NCBI GenBank assembly: GCA_007026445.1
Contig: VDMD01000071.1
Span: 62,001-126,000 of the forward strand
DNA: 64,000 nucleotides
From: Schizophyllum amplum
Lineage: Eukaryota > Basidiomycota > Agaricomycetes > Agaricales > Schizophyllaceae
Reading direction: 5' to 3'
Numbering within the stretch: the first letter of the stretch is position 1; each line of letters opens with the position of its first letter. The notes under the pieces were generated by a model, which ran no database searches, was not told where the DNA came from, and saw only the letters and a program-made list of their open reading frames with translations. Below, in pieces: positions 1-10,687 of this stretch. The position numbers and the translations under genes are program-made.

Positions 1-895
1 TGCTCATCTAGTACTCAGATAACAAGGATTTTGCCGTCAATCCCCCTCACTCTTACCTAGAATGGCATTTACTCTGTCGAATGTAGGCCGGTGTATGCAT
101 ATTTCTGTTCTGCTAAAAACAGTGCCATAGTATGTCTAACCTACGTATCTAGCGCGAGACATCCTTTGCTCGACAGAGCTGGGAGTGCCTGCGAAGGCAG
201 ACTGGGTTGGTTGTCGCCGGGCGCGACGACGAGGTGCTGATTTCTCTAAGTCAGGAGGGGGTGCAGGCCCCTTTTCTGACCGTGCAACAGGTCAACATGA
301 CAAATGGTTCGTGAGCTGCGAGCCGGACTGGCCACGCGAGTCTAATCAACGACCACCTTTGTGGCAAGCACGACAAAGTACAGCACAGTACCTTCCCCAT
401 GCTCTATCACTGCTTGAGCCTTGCAAACAATCAATCCTCCTCTGCCCCTCTCGATACTTCAAGCCCAGTGAGAAACGCATCTGGCCCAGTCGACTTCTAT
501 CGACCCCAGTATAGTGGGCTATATTGACGTCTAAGTGGGTCTGAAACGGATAGAATTTCTCGAGCGACATCAACTCCCTTCGACTGACATCTACTCGCAT
601 CAGTTTGGAACCCACAACGCTCCGGGGCTTCTCCGAGCTTGCATTTGCCTATATTCCAGTCGATTGGCCCAGTCATATCACAAGTCAAGTACACAGAAAG
701 CGGATTCATTCATTTCTCTACTACAGACTCTACGAACGTCTGGCCGCGGGAGACTGACTACAGACTAAATACATGCTAACAAGGGTGTAGGCTACTGAAA
801 ATGGGGAACTTGGGCACGCGTACATAGGGCAGAAGGGACCGTTTTGCACAGTGGAAAAGCGCCTACATATCTTGGTCAGTAGGTCCACAAGCCGG
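1..895. other. unassigned flank, possible decayed repeat
   Basis: No ORF here resembles a known protein and no convincing splice structure is visible. Positions about 450-500 are similar, in inverted orientation, to about 2812-2860: both hold the stretch reading CAGTGAGAAACGCATCT or its complement. The 1-3235 interval may therefore be a decayed element with long diverged inverted ends. No TSD was found. Treated as intergenic. Confidence 0.3.
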
Positions 896-1964
896 TAATA
901 CGCGCCGCGCGTATCTCTTCGCGAAATACGTAAAAACGACGAGTATTCCTTTGGGTAGTACTAGATCACTCAGCAGCAACGACTTGACAAGTCGGTCACT
1001 TATGACAGGCATTGTGGCCCTACTCAGCGCACCAGACGGTCTCGGAGCACCTCGGCAATGGCGACTTAAGACTCGCTCGGCGACCTGGTGCCCTTCCGAG
1101 GCTCGAAGACCTCTAGTACTGAACCTTTCGAAGGGCGGTAGCCACCCCGTGCCGGAGACTGGGAACGTGCCACGGAGGGTTTTACGCCCCACCCATCCAC
1201 GCCCGCGTGGACCCACAATTCCCGGCATTTGCCGACCCACCATCAATGTGCCTGAAAACGAACTTGTACTCTCGAGGTTCTCGACGGAAGCCCTAGCGGC
1301 TTCGCCAAAGGCGCCCTCCGTTTCGGAGCAACTAGAACACATGGTAAACGGTAATCTAGTACCTGTACACATGTGAGAAACAGAACAAGATGAGTACTAC
1401 CTTGGGGGGAGCACCGCTCCACCAAGGGGCAGGTACCTCGCGAGGACCTCATCCGTGACGCGCCCACCTGCCCGGTCAGGGCGCAACGGCTCTAGAACAC
1501 TGAACCCCAGCGTATGCAAGGTACGCAACCAACGGGAACCGTATCCCGCACGAGCGATAGCTCGGAACTTGACTCATTCCTTACCCCTCTCCCGTCCGTA
1601 TATATACTCGCTAACCACTCTTGGAGGGGGCAGTTGACGTTAGCCTACCGCACAGGGCAGAAACCCACCGTTGTAGCCACAACTCGAGCCTACCAGAGTC
1701 CCTACGCATAGATCCAGTTGAAATAGAATTCTCTCGGGAATTCCAACAGAGTCTCTTCGCGTGAACACTTAAGTAAAGCAACGTCTTGTAGTCCCGAACA
1801 GCTTGCGAGAACTATTCTAGTATCCCTCATTTACCCCTTTATCACGAACTCGGGCGCCTCTGCTAAGTAAAGCGAGTGACGAACGACGGAGTACTCTACA
1901 TCTTGTGTGTGTGTTTGTTTTGGTTTTTGGTGTAGCACTCCTTAGCAGAGTAAGCCGCTCATTA
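896..1964. mobile_element. 1069-bp repeat element, copy 1
   Basis: This copy is 1069 bp and matches 13842-14910 over its full length. By eye I find only five differences, all transitions. It is bounded by the 4-bp duplication CCGG (892-895 and 1965-1968); copy 2 has a different 4-bp duplication, GCAC, so the ends are precise. The element starts TAAT and ends ATTA, with imperfect terminal inverted similarity. A subterminal 10-bp inverted repeat CTCTGCTAAG/CTTAGCAGAG lies near the right end, and a TATATATA tract lies at about 1599. Both strands contain 140-190 aa open frames without recognisable motifs, probably spurious. It could be a solo LTR with atypical ends or a non-autonomous DNA transposon; the 4-bp duplication does not decide. 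Confidence 0.85.
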
Positions 1965-3235
1965 CCGGGAATCTAGCATGCGACGTACGGAGTGCATAAG
2001 GTCCTGATCGGCGTCGGGTTCAACTCCCAGAGGTTGTTAGTAACGTACGATGATACGGCGCGCTCGGACTCACCGAGAGCCTGGGACATGAGGCCATAGA
2101 ACGAAGGCGGCGTCCACGGCACAGCTTCCACTGCACCTGTCCCGCCGCTTCCGCGTTGTCCAAGCGCTTACATTGTTGCCGCTTCGACAGCAGCACGGTA
2201 GCGTAAGCTCGCTGTTAAGCGACAAAGAGAGCGACCGCGAGGCGAGGCGACGCAGGCATAGCGCTCCAGAAGGTGGCGCAGTCAACGACGGTGGGCGAGG
2301 AGGGTGGCCTTGACTGGCGACGAGCGCGGCGACCGAGGGAGGGGGGGAGGGGGAGTGGCGACGTGCCTAGCGACGCTGACAGGGGACGATGAGCAGCGAC
2401 GAGGGGTGTTGCTAACGTGTCTGAAGCTGGCATGGGTAGCGCTGGGAGGACGGGACTCGACGGTGGCCCGGCGAAGGGCACCGTGCGACGACGGCAAGAC
2501 GACGCAAAGGAAGAAGATGAAGGTAAGAAAGAAGATGTGAACAGGGCGCGTCGGCGGATTTGTTTGGCAAGTCCAGTTTCCCACGAGGGACTTGGCGTCG
2601 AGAGAGCAATTCGAGTTCCGCCAGAATCACAACTTTCCCGCGCAAAGTTCACCCTTTCCGCGTCTTTCGAGGGAGCACGAGACACAAGAATATTGAAGAA
2701 GACTCAGTTTCACGCCGAGAAACTCCGTCCGAAACAGCTAACTTTAGACGCAGTCGAAGGGCATCGACACGGATAGATTTGGGTATAAATCCTCGAAACG
2801 GATGCATGCCGGTCGAATTGGCTAGATGCGTTTCTCACTGGGCTTCAAGCTTCATTGCCAGGCGCGAGGCGGTAAACGCCGTAGCATTACAGGCTATCAC
2901 TAGGCCTTACCAAAGAGAACATGCACCCCTTTCCAAAGGATCCGTGCATTCCCCTTCGTTTCAGATCAACTACCATTATCAGGAAGAGGCGAGCCAAGAA
3001 CGCGGGTCGCGATGATCCCAGGATGCACCGACCCGGCGCACCATCGACGACATTTTATCTGCTAGCGCGTTGATGGGCATTCTGCCCTCGTCACTATCTC
3101 TCCAGCGCATCCGGGCCGCCCGACGCGACATCACTCACGGTTATGGGTGCAGGGCACCCCGTACCCGTACAGGTCATTAAGCAGCAGTACGTGGAGCTCA
3201 TCTATACATTTGCAGACCAGCATGACCCCCCATAC
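1965..3235. other. unassigned region downstream of SPC3
   Basis: This stretch separates repeat copy 1 from the SPC3 stop codon at 3236. It has a purine-rich tract (about 2320-2560) that yields Arg/Gly-rich and Ser/Pro-rich frames on opposite strands, typical of non-coding low-complexity DNA. Frames at 2417-2776 and 2560-3015 have no recognisable domain. I see no RNA gene. Confidence 0.3.
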
Positions 3236-3682
3236 CTACTGCAAGGTCTTTACCTCCGGGAACGCGACGGGCTCCTCCGACCGGGCGGCTTCGCCGTAGG
3301 TCAGCAATCCGACGTAGGGCATAACATTGTACTTGAGCGCGTACAACGCGGGTTCGATGTTCCTGCAATGAGGCCATATGAGCACAGATGAGCACACGGC
3401 TGCGCGGGTCCCCCGCGCGATATACGCGATATGGTACATCAGATGTTGCTTGCGTGATGAGCGTGAAGGCTGATAGAGTGTGATAAACAATGCCTCCGCG
3501 ATGCTCAGTGATGGCGAAGATCCGGACGGGAAAGCCCAGGGGACAAAGAAAAAAAACGTTGTCACGCACTCAAATGAAGTAGACAGCTCCCGGAACGCGT
3601 ATTTGTGCTTGTCTACGAGGCTGAGGCGCGCCTCATCCTTGCTGTGGATGATCTTATCCCAGATCACGACCTCGTTGTGCAC
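3236..3682 (-). CDS. SPC3: signal peptidase complex subunit 3, 3' exons
   Basis: These are the last two exons of the signal peptidase complex subunit 3 gene, a small ER membrane protein with a lumenal domain that supports the catalytic subunit. Exon 4 (3682-3570) encodes NEVVIWDKII and the following lumenal segment. Exon 5 (3362-3236) encodes LKYNVMPYVGLLTYG and the C-terminus. The intron between them has donor GTGCGT at 3569 and acceptor CAG at 3363, and the phases fit (113+127 nt = 80 codons including stop). Upstream, the acceptor region before 3682 contains a CTGAC branch-point match. The preceding exons lie at 23827-24346, on the far side of element A, so the gene is split by 20 kb. The family call rests on recognised conserved segments in the right order on both sides. 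Confidence 0.85.
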   Translation of the reverse strand: MHNEVVIWDKIIHSKDEARLSLVDKHKYAFRELSTSFECVTTFFFFVPWAFPSGSSPSLSIAEALFITLYQPSRSSRKQHLMYHIAYIARGTRAAVCSSVLIWPHCRNIEPALYALKYNVMPYVGLLTYGEAARSEEPVAFPEVKTLQ

Positions 3683-3737
3683 CTGACCTCGCTCGTCAGT
3701 GAAAAGCTCCGCAAAAAGATCCCGGAACTACGTGGAG

Positions 3738-3800
3738 CAGCCCCGGCTACCTAGAACTTGTACAAGTTAGATGTACCTTTTGATACAAAAGCTAGAGCTA
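3738..3800 (+). repeat. element A left terminal inverted repeat
   Basis: This is the outer end of element A. It shares a 19-base run (AAGTTAGATGTACCTTTTG) and the GGCTACC block with the inverted right end. The same GGCTACCTAGAA block begins element B at about 52477. Confidence 0.8.
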
Positions 3801-4091
3801 ACTTGACATGTTCTTAGAAGCAAGAACTGTCTGATGCCTAGAACCATGTAGTGTTTAGAGCTATACATCTACCCAGACCTTTCTGGTGCCAGCTTTTTCA
3901 CCCCACCCTTTCTACTGGTATTTACACTGCAAAATGATACTGATTGATATATGCTTGTCCTATTATAAGGGCTGCTATCCACATTCTACGTCACTGGACC
4001 AGAGCCTTCGCTATCTCAACCTCGAGTATTTCTTTTCCGTCAAGACTGCCTTCGAGGTAGTCCCAACCTGAATGTGATATATACCAGCATA

Positions 4092-4542
4092 TCAAGCGTG
4101 GGCCTTCATCTTCAGGATGGACGCAAAGGGCCCCTGACCGTCATTCTCCTGGTACTCCTGGTATGTGTTCTTTACGACGAGACTCAACAGCATGGGGGCC
4201 TTGAAGGTGGGCAGTACCTGGTATCCGAGGCCGGTGACAACAACAGAGGTGAGCTGTGATACAATGCTAATGTCGACATCAGCAACTTCGAGGGTAGGGA
4301 TTTCGGCGAGCGGGATCATGCTGGGGCGCAGGTTATGCTCGATACTGAGTGTCTGCAGCTCCTCTGCCTGCCTCGAGACGTAGGTCGCGACCCTCCCGAG
4401 CTCCGCAACATCACCTTCCCGAAGGACGAATGTCATGTGGGAGATTGCGGGCCAAGGCAGTTTAACATTAGAGTAGCCGACGTCGAGCATCATGTCGCGC
4501 AGGTTTGGGTGTTCGCTAAGAAGTCGAACAGGCTGCTCCCAT
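4092..4542 (-). pseudogene. F-box/LRR-like protein C-terminal fragment
   Basis: An open frame of about 150 codons ends at 4092 and is preceded by an acceptor-like TTAGCAG at 4543-4549. The translation has the leucine-spaced pattern of agaricomycete F-box-like proteins (for example RLLSEHPNLRDM, then LPWPAISHMTF). F-box proteins recruit substrates to SCF ubiquitin ligases, but the F-box itself is not visible. The frame lies just inside the left end of element A, outside the dyad array. Either the upstream exons are missing or they lie beyond the array. I infer a captured host fragment; a spliced gene whose intron contains the array is an alternative. Confidence 0.45.
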
Positions 4543-4959
4543 CTGCTAAGTCATTAGAAAATTCTATGTGTAGGGCATCCTAGACCAATATAGCAGGCAC
4601 ACCCACTTCTCACAGAAATGTAACAGTTGCACATGTCAAGTTGTTAAAACATTCTATAGCATACAGAAGCCTAGAAACATCTAGGGGCACACCCTTCATA
4701 ATGATCTAACATACAAAGCAGCCTGGTGCAGGAGGTTCGAACACTGTCTTAGACACTCAAGGGTGCATTGCATTAACCATTACACTATATGACAGATATA
4801 TTTGCATATTATATTAAGTACTACTAGTGTTTCGAGAAGACATCAATAATGCAGTACTGAATGAACTGCGTGCCTGGTGACAATACAAGTCAATAGAACA
4901 ATCTAGGCAATATTGCATAAGATAGGTGTGTACCCAGTCCTGATATGAAGTCCTACACT

Positions 4960-5915
4960 GCCTGTCTAAAAAGATCTACCAACACGGCTAGTAGAAAGAT
5001 CTAAGTCGACATAGAATGCTAGTAGAAAGATCTAGGTCGACATAGAACATAGAAAGATCTATGTGCCGCGCTATCTAGAAAGCTCTACAAAAGATCCACG
5101 CGCACTGTGCAGAGTTACTAGAAAGATCTACGCACACCGTCAGTAGAAAGATCTAAGTTACAGGTTACAGGATGTCTAGAAAGGTCTAGACGTCAGGCTA
5201 TCTAGAAAGGTCTACGCCCACCGTCAGTAGAAAGATCTACATGCACGATCAGTAGAAAGATCTAAGTTATAGAGTGCCTAGAAAGATCTATATGCACTGT
5301 GCAGAGTTACTAGAAAGATCTATGCGACGGGCTATCTAGAAAGATCTACGCGCATCATCAGTAGAGGAAGAGCCTAGAAAGATCTAAGGCAACATAGTAA
5401 CTAGCAAGATCTGCATAATAGGTTGGTAGAAAGATCTGTGCTGCCCCACGAATAGTCAGTAGAATGTTCTAGGACGGGCACTCACCTAGAAGGATCTAGC
5501 ACAGCGCGCGTTCTCCAAGGGTATAGAAGCGTCTAGAAGAGATAGTCAGCAGAATGTTCTACAGCAATACATATCTAGAACATTCTACGCACCGTCCTAG
5601 AATAATCTATGTAGATGGTCAGTAGAATACTCTAGGATACGCGCACCTAGAAACTTCTATGGCGAACAGGGAGTAGAACGTTCTGCAATACGCACCGTGT
5701 TAGAAAGATCTACGCTGATCAGTAGTAGAACATTCTAGAATTTGCTTGCCTAGAAAGATCTAGGCAACGGTGTATCTAGAATGATCTGCGTGCGTGGCCC
5801 GTAGAAAGATCTGCGTGGATTATCAGTAGAACATTCTATGATATGCTCACTTAGAGGCATCTAAGGTGAAAGTTGGGTAGATAGTTCTGGGATGCGAGGC
5901 GCAGTAGAGTGTTCT
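4960..5915. repeat. left subterminal dyad array, TAGA-N4-TCTA
   Basis: About thirty copies of a 12-bp dyad lie at irregular 20-40 bp spacing. The commonest form is TAGAAAGATCTA; others include TAGAACATTCTA, TAGAATGTTCTA and TAGAAAGGTCTA. The four outer bases on each side are kept while the central four vary, as expected for a site bound by a dimer. Sequence between the dyads is not repeated. The array lies about 1.2 kb inside the left terminus of element A, with a much weaker counterpart near the right terminus (23450-23780). No CRISPR-like regular spacing is present. Confidence 0.9.
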
Positions 5916-5938
5916 GTAGCAGCCGGCCACTGCTTACC

Positions 5939-6150
5939 TGCGATGCAGTCACGGCCCACGGATTCAAACAATGTCCGATGAAGGCGTTGAGGTAGGCCGG
6001 CGCAAACAGCAAGGGCACCTTATCTGCCATGCGTTGACTGACAAGGCACCCCGCCGTGCCTAAGCCTAGCAACCTACATGCCCCGATTCCGTCATCAGGC
6101 CCGCATAGCTGCAACACAAGTATGAACATGCATGCGCATAACAATGACAA
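5939..6150 (-). CDS. possible exon, unidentified
   Basis: A minus-strand open frame runs from an acceptor-like TTGTGTTGCAG (about 6112) to a donor-like GTAAGC (ending near 5938). It translates to a Gly/Leu-rich segment including PLLFAPAYLNAFIGHC. I do not recognise it. It lies between the dyad array and the hypothetical gene starting at 6514. A further donor-like GTAAGCC upstream hints at another exon near 6170-6240. Confidence 0.25.
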
Positions 6151-6513
6151 AGAAAGTGGCTTACCAGTGCACCGCTGAGAGGCAGGGCCGTGTCTTCGCA
6201 GTCCTACTCTTCCTTATGCGTGGATGTACGTGGCCGAAGGCGGTCCCCAGGCGAACTCGCAAGAAAACCCGTATATTGTTCGATATGCTGAGTATACGGG
6301 GGGAGAGGGATGGGGGATGGGGGCACGATTACTAGGATGATGATGATATAACAAAAACAAAAACAAAAAAATAAGTCCAGCAGCGAAGCAAGAAATACGA
6401 GGCAGCAAAGATGAAGATACACGCCCAACGCAGGCCCAGGCGGAGTACAGGCGACAAGAAGTACATAGCGACCATTCAAAAAACCCAGCCTACATGCCGC
6501 CGGTCGACACGGC

Positions 6514-9500
6514 TCAGTCGTCGTACTCCGGCTTGATCTCGGATGTCGAGACGCACGGGGGCCCTGCAGGGTAACGCCCAAGGATACGCCACAAAGCGAG
6601 GGCATAGTTGTTGGCCAACTCCTGCTCGAGCCAGTCCACCTCCCGATCCGTCAGGCGCAGGCGTCCCAGGGCGGCACGAACAGCGTCCGACGGCTGATAC
6701 GAACGCCAGGTCAACATCATCTCCCCGAGGCCGACCAAGTACTCCACGCGTTCCTGGGGATCGTCGGCTACAAGGCCTTCGTTGCGCGACGGTGCGCCCC
6801 GCAGCAGAAGGAGGTCCCCTTCAACATGGCTGTTCGCGTAGAAGGCGGCACCGAGCCGGACATGTTCCTCCGTGGGCGACAGACGCTCCCGCCGCAACCG
6901 GCGGTCCAAGTCCGTCAAGTCCTGGCGGAATACGAGCTCATCCATGGTCCACAGCAAAGACCTCATGACGTCCTCGGACGGCAGCCGGCCGGGTTGGACA
7001 AGCTCTCCTCCTACTTGGTAGGGCTCATGGAGCCGCGCCTGAACTGTATTGAGGTCAAGGTCCTGCCCATACATGGCCTTGAGGGCGTCCATTGTTGCCG
7101 CGACCTTGCTCCCCTGCTTGGCCCCCAAGGTGAAGTGGGCGCCAAGCAGGTTGCGCCACATTTGGCCCGTAAGCACGGCAACCTTCGTGCCTTTCAGGAG
7201 CGCAGTGCGGGCGTGCTCGCGGATGGCGCCCTGGAGCAAGACGTAGACCTGCATGTGGTGCGCGCGCTTGAGCGCCTTGTCCGGGTTGATGAGCTTGCCA
7301 GACGCTGGGAAGGACCTGCCGGTGTTGCCCTGTACGCCGTGGTTCCGGTCGGCCTCTTGCAGAAGTCCCTTGATCCTGCACGCATGGACCCACGGCAGCC
7401 GAAACGTTGGCTCTAGGGGTGTGGGGTTATCTATAGAAGGCAAGGTTAGGGGAAAGGGGAGGTATGCATTAAGCTACTTTACTCACATTGATAGCTTCGA
7501 GCTGCCGATGATGGGGGCGGGGCTCGAGCCTGGGACGCAGGGGGCGGCAGCGATGTTGAGGACGCAAGTGACGGCAGCGACGTTGGGGACGCGGGTGGCG
7601 GCGGCGACATCGGATAAGGCGAGGCGGGGGGAAGCGGCGACATAGGAGCGGGCGACAACATGCGAGATGGCTCAGGCATGAGAGGGGACAACGGAGGCGG
7701 GGGCATAGGCGAGGGCGGCCGCAGGGCCAAGCGTGCCGCTGGGGGCGCTGCTTGAGGCTCAGGACCACGGATGAGTTGCCACATAGGCCGCGCTATCGAC
7801 GTTGCAGTCTTCTTCTTGGCCGGATGGTTCACCAGAGGGTCGCGGTGGTTGCTGCCGTCGTAGCGGATGTCGAAGGGGGGGGTTCAGCGTTAGCTCCAGG
7901 CTGGAGTAGCAATGCATCTGCGCAAAGCGCCGAAGCTCGTTCGGGCGCCCAGTGTAGACGTACGGCAGGTTCATGATATGGGCACCGGTCTCAGCCATCT
8001 CGGACGGGGTGCTCATACGGTGCATGCTCTTGCAGTGCGGCAGGCCACGGGTCACCGACGGGGTATTGCAGAGAAGAGCCGCCGCAATGTCCTTCCAGCC
8101 TCGCACCCACCAGACCGGAACACCAGCGTCGTACCACATCTGCATCTGGATAGCGTGTTCGACGACGGCGCCGAGGTACCAGCGCGGGTTCCGGGGGTTT
8201 GTCGGCTTGCTGTGGCGGTTCTTCATGATCGGGGCGACGACGTCCACGTAGTTCATGACGCCGGAGAGCTCGAGCCAATATCGCTGCATCTCCCGGGCTA
8301 GGACCATGAACCGCTCCTCGTCCGTGGTGTCGTTGAGCAGGCGGCCCCACGTGTGCATCAGCGCAGTTTCCAGACCACGGGCGAAAGAGTATGGCGTTTC
8401 CGCACAGTTGGCGATGTAGAAGTTCGCCCGCTTGCGCAGGGGCGTGACGAGGTCGTCTCCCAAGCGGGCGTAATCCTCGCGAAGCAGGTACAACGCCTTC
8501 CCCTCGCACATCGGACTGCCAATGCGTCGGAACCACTTGGTAGGGTCGTCCCACATGAGGTTGGTGGGGTGGGACTTATTAAGGGGCTTTCGAGGGATGC
8601 AGGCGAAGTGCGGGGCCTTCACGAAGTCGGTGTACGTTGGGCAGATGACGGGGTCCCGCGCGCCGAATCGACACTCGGACGTCAGCTGAAGGCGAATCTT
8701 AGCGTCCGGGTCGTCGATGTAGGGGATCCAGGGCGCGTTGGGCGTCACCACAAGGTAGCGCCCGCTAGACGTGAACGCGGCTGCCTCGTTCACAAATCGC
8801 TCATCGTCAGCTGCGGAGTGATTAGTACACAGCGCTTGGCAGTACATAGGAATGTACGTACGCACGGGGGTCGTCGTAAGGACCTGGAAGTCCAGCACCG
8901 CCCTGTCCATGATGTCCATTGGGCTCGGCTGCGCCTCGTCGGCCGAATAGTAAACATGCCGGGGAGGGACATAGAAAGACTCCATATTCGCCTTGTTCCT
9001 GGCTTGCACCAATGGATCAGGGTCCGCGTACAGCTCCTCGGGATGGACCTGACAAGGCGAGTTTAGTGACTTAAGTGTGTGGTTCTACTGTAAGCACTCA
9101 CTATATCGTTGGTGCCGTACATAACGACGTCGCCGCGCGGCCGCGGCAGAGATGCAGGCGGCGCGAGCTCGGTGGCGAGAGTCTCCGAGGTGTCGGCGGG
9201 GCTTCAGCGTCGTTGGCGGGGGGTTCGGGAACATCACTGGGGGGCACGTCAACCTCGGGAGCAAGCGCAGGATTCGCCAGGCCCAGCTCCTTTTGCCTGC
9301 GCAGCAGTGCCAGCGCCTCCTGAACGGAGCGCTTCACGACGGGCACGGGGACTGCGCTGGCAGGCTACCAAACGAATAAGAATTAGTGTTTGAACAACAT
9401 TGAACAACATAGTGATGACTTACGGAGGTTTGAGCATCCCCCTTGCGCGCCGAACGCTTTCCCTCAGCTTGAAGATCGTCCGGCGCAGGACGCTTCTGCC

Positions 9501-9567
9501 CTGCGGACAACGGCGAGAGTATAGGTGCTGCGCCTGCCGGTGCAGCGGGCTCGTTGTGCGGCAGCAT
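6514..9567 (-). CDS. large hypothetical protein of element A, frameshifted
   Basis: Four exons are supported by splice signals: 9567-9424, 9364-9102, 9048-7487 and 7430-6514. The joined frame is about 960 aa. The N-terminus is Ala/Pro-rich. The long third exon has a well-folded look with many Trp and Tyr (for example NPRNPRWYLGAVVEH, MWYDAGVPVWW). A Pro/Ser-rich linker follows, then a helical last exon. I do not recognise the family. Two homopolymer defects break the frame: a G8 run (7875-7882 on the plus strand) is one base too long, and a G4 run (9198-9201) appears one base too short. Correcting both would join all phases. They may be real lesions or consensus errors. The gene is divergent from the KDZ gene across a 1.1-kb spacer and has no obvious role in transposition. 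Confidence 0.6.
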
Positions 9568-10687
9568 CGTGATGTTGGGTCCGACGCTCGACAAAATATG
9601 CCGAACGTATGGGGCTGGTCTCTCAACAAAATATGCCGAGAGATGGTGGGAAGCGAGTGGGGGAAGGGAGGGGGGGACAGAGCGACGGGCGGCGCTGCAG
9701 TGGGCAATGAGTACTAGCGCTGAAGGGGCAGGCGCTGAAAGGAACTTACGTGTGGCGGCTGCTGTCGCGGTGACGGCGGGGACGGGGGAAACGGCGGCGG
9801 GGGCGGAGGCGTCGACGGCGGGGACGAAGCGACGGTGGAGGCGGGCGCAACGAGAGCGTGGACACGGACAACGAGGTAGGAAGAATGAGCGACAAACAAA
9901 GCGCTGAGTAAGCGTATGGTCCTGTTTGGTCGCGGCGTCTTTGCACCTGTTTGGCTGACACATGTTTTCAGATGTTTCTAGGGACTTGCTGTTCGTCCAG
10001 TCATCGTTGCCGCCCCTGCCACCATCGCCGCCGGCCCTCCTCCCATCGTCGTCGCCCACGTCCTCGGTGTTGCCGAGGTCGCTCGACCTCTCGTTCCTAC
10101 CGTCGTCCCCTCCCGCTCGACTGCCCCCCTCCCGCTCGACAGCCCCCCCCCCTGCGCCGCCCCCGCCACCACTCCGCAGACTCGACGGCATAGGCCTCGA
10201 CGTCGGCCACACGCCTCCGGACGGCGCCTCTCGTTGCGCCCGCCACGCGCCATGTACCTCCTGCCGTCCCCAATATTTTTGGGGGCGCAGGCGACAACCT
10301 TCCCCAATATTTTTGGGGGAGGCCGTACCCAACGGTCCTGAGGGACGTCCGCTGTTCGGCCACGCGAACCCGCATGTGTCTCGCGCATCTACGCGCCGAC
10401 GCCGCCCTGCTGCCTGCTTTGCATTGCGACGCATATCCAACACGTCACGCGTAAAGCTGTAAGTATATGCATTGGCCGCACTGGCAGGCCTTGACGCTAA
10501 CTATGTACATCCAGTCCCGTTGGCGGGAGCAGATCGAGTTATCTGATCCCGTTAATTATGGCCGGCACGGCGAGGCACATGCCGTTGTAGCCAATGAACG
10601 CGTTCCCCGCAGTCAAGCGCGGAAGCAGATTGCAATCGCTCATCGGTGAGCGCCTTGCAACCTTCCTCCTTGTTCACGGTCCTCATC
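9568..10687. promoter_or_regulatory. divergent intergenic spacer with twin palindrome
   Basis: This 1.1-kb GC-rich spacer separates the divergent hypothetical gene and KDZ transposase gene. It contains two close copies of CCCCAATATTTTTGGGG (about 10269 and 10302); a similar CCCCATATTTTGGGG occurs at about 20327 inside the 1172-aa protein gene. The AT core in a GC-rich context suggests a bound site. Long open frames on both strands here are Pro/Arg/Ser low-complexity and probably not coding. An upstream exon of either gene cannot be excluded. Confidence 0.35.

Noticed and set aside
863..1376. 169-aa (minus) and 141-aa (plus) open frames in the 1069-bp repeat, also present in copy 2
   Set aside because: They overlap on opposite strands, have no motifs, and are conserved only because the whole repeat is nearly identical.
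4710..4800. tRNA-like sequence on the minus strand (GTGTAATGGTTAATGC and GTTCGAACCTCC, resembling A and B boxes)
   Set aside because: The acceptor and anticodon stems do not pair well. At most it is a tRNA relic or SINE head; too weak to list as a gene.
4960..5915. CRISPR-like array
   Set aside because: The repeats are short, palindromic and irregularly spaced, and the genome is eukaryotic. There are no cas genes.
9420..10443. 369-aa minus-strand open frame
   Set aside because: Only its last part matches exon 1 of the hypothetical gene. The rest is Arg/Ser/Pro low-complexity from GC-rich DNA.
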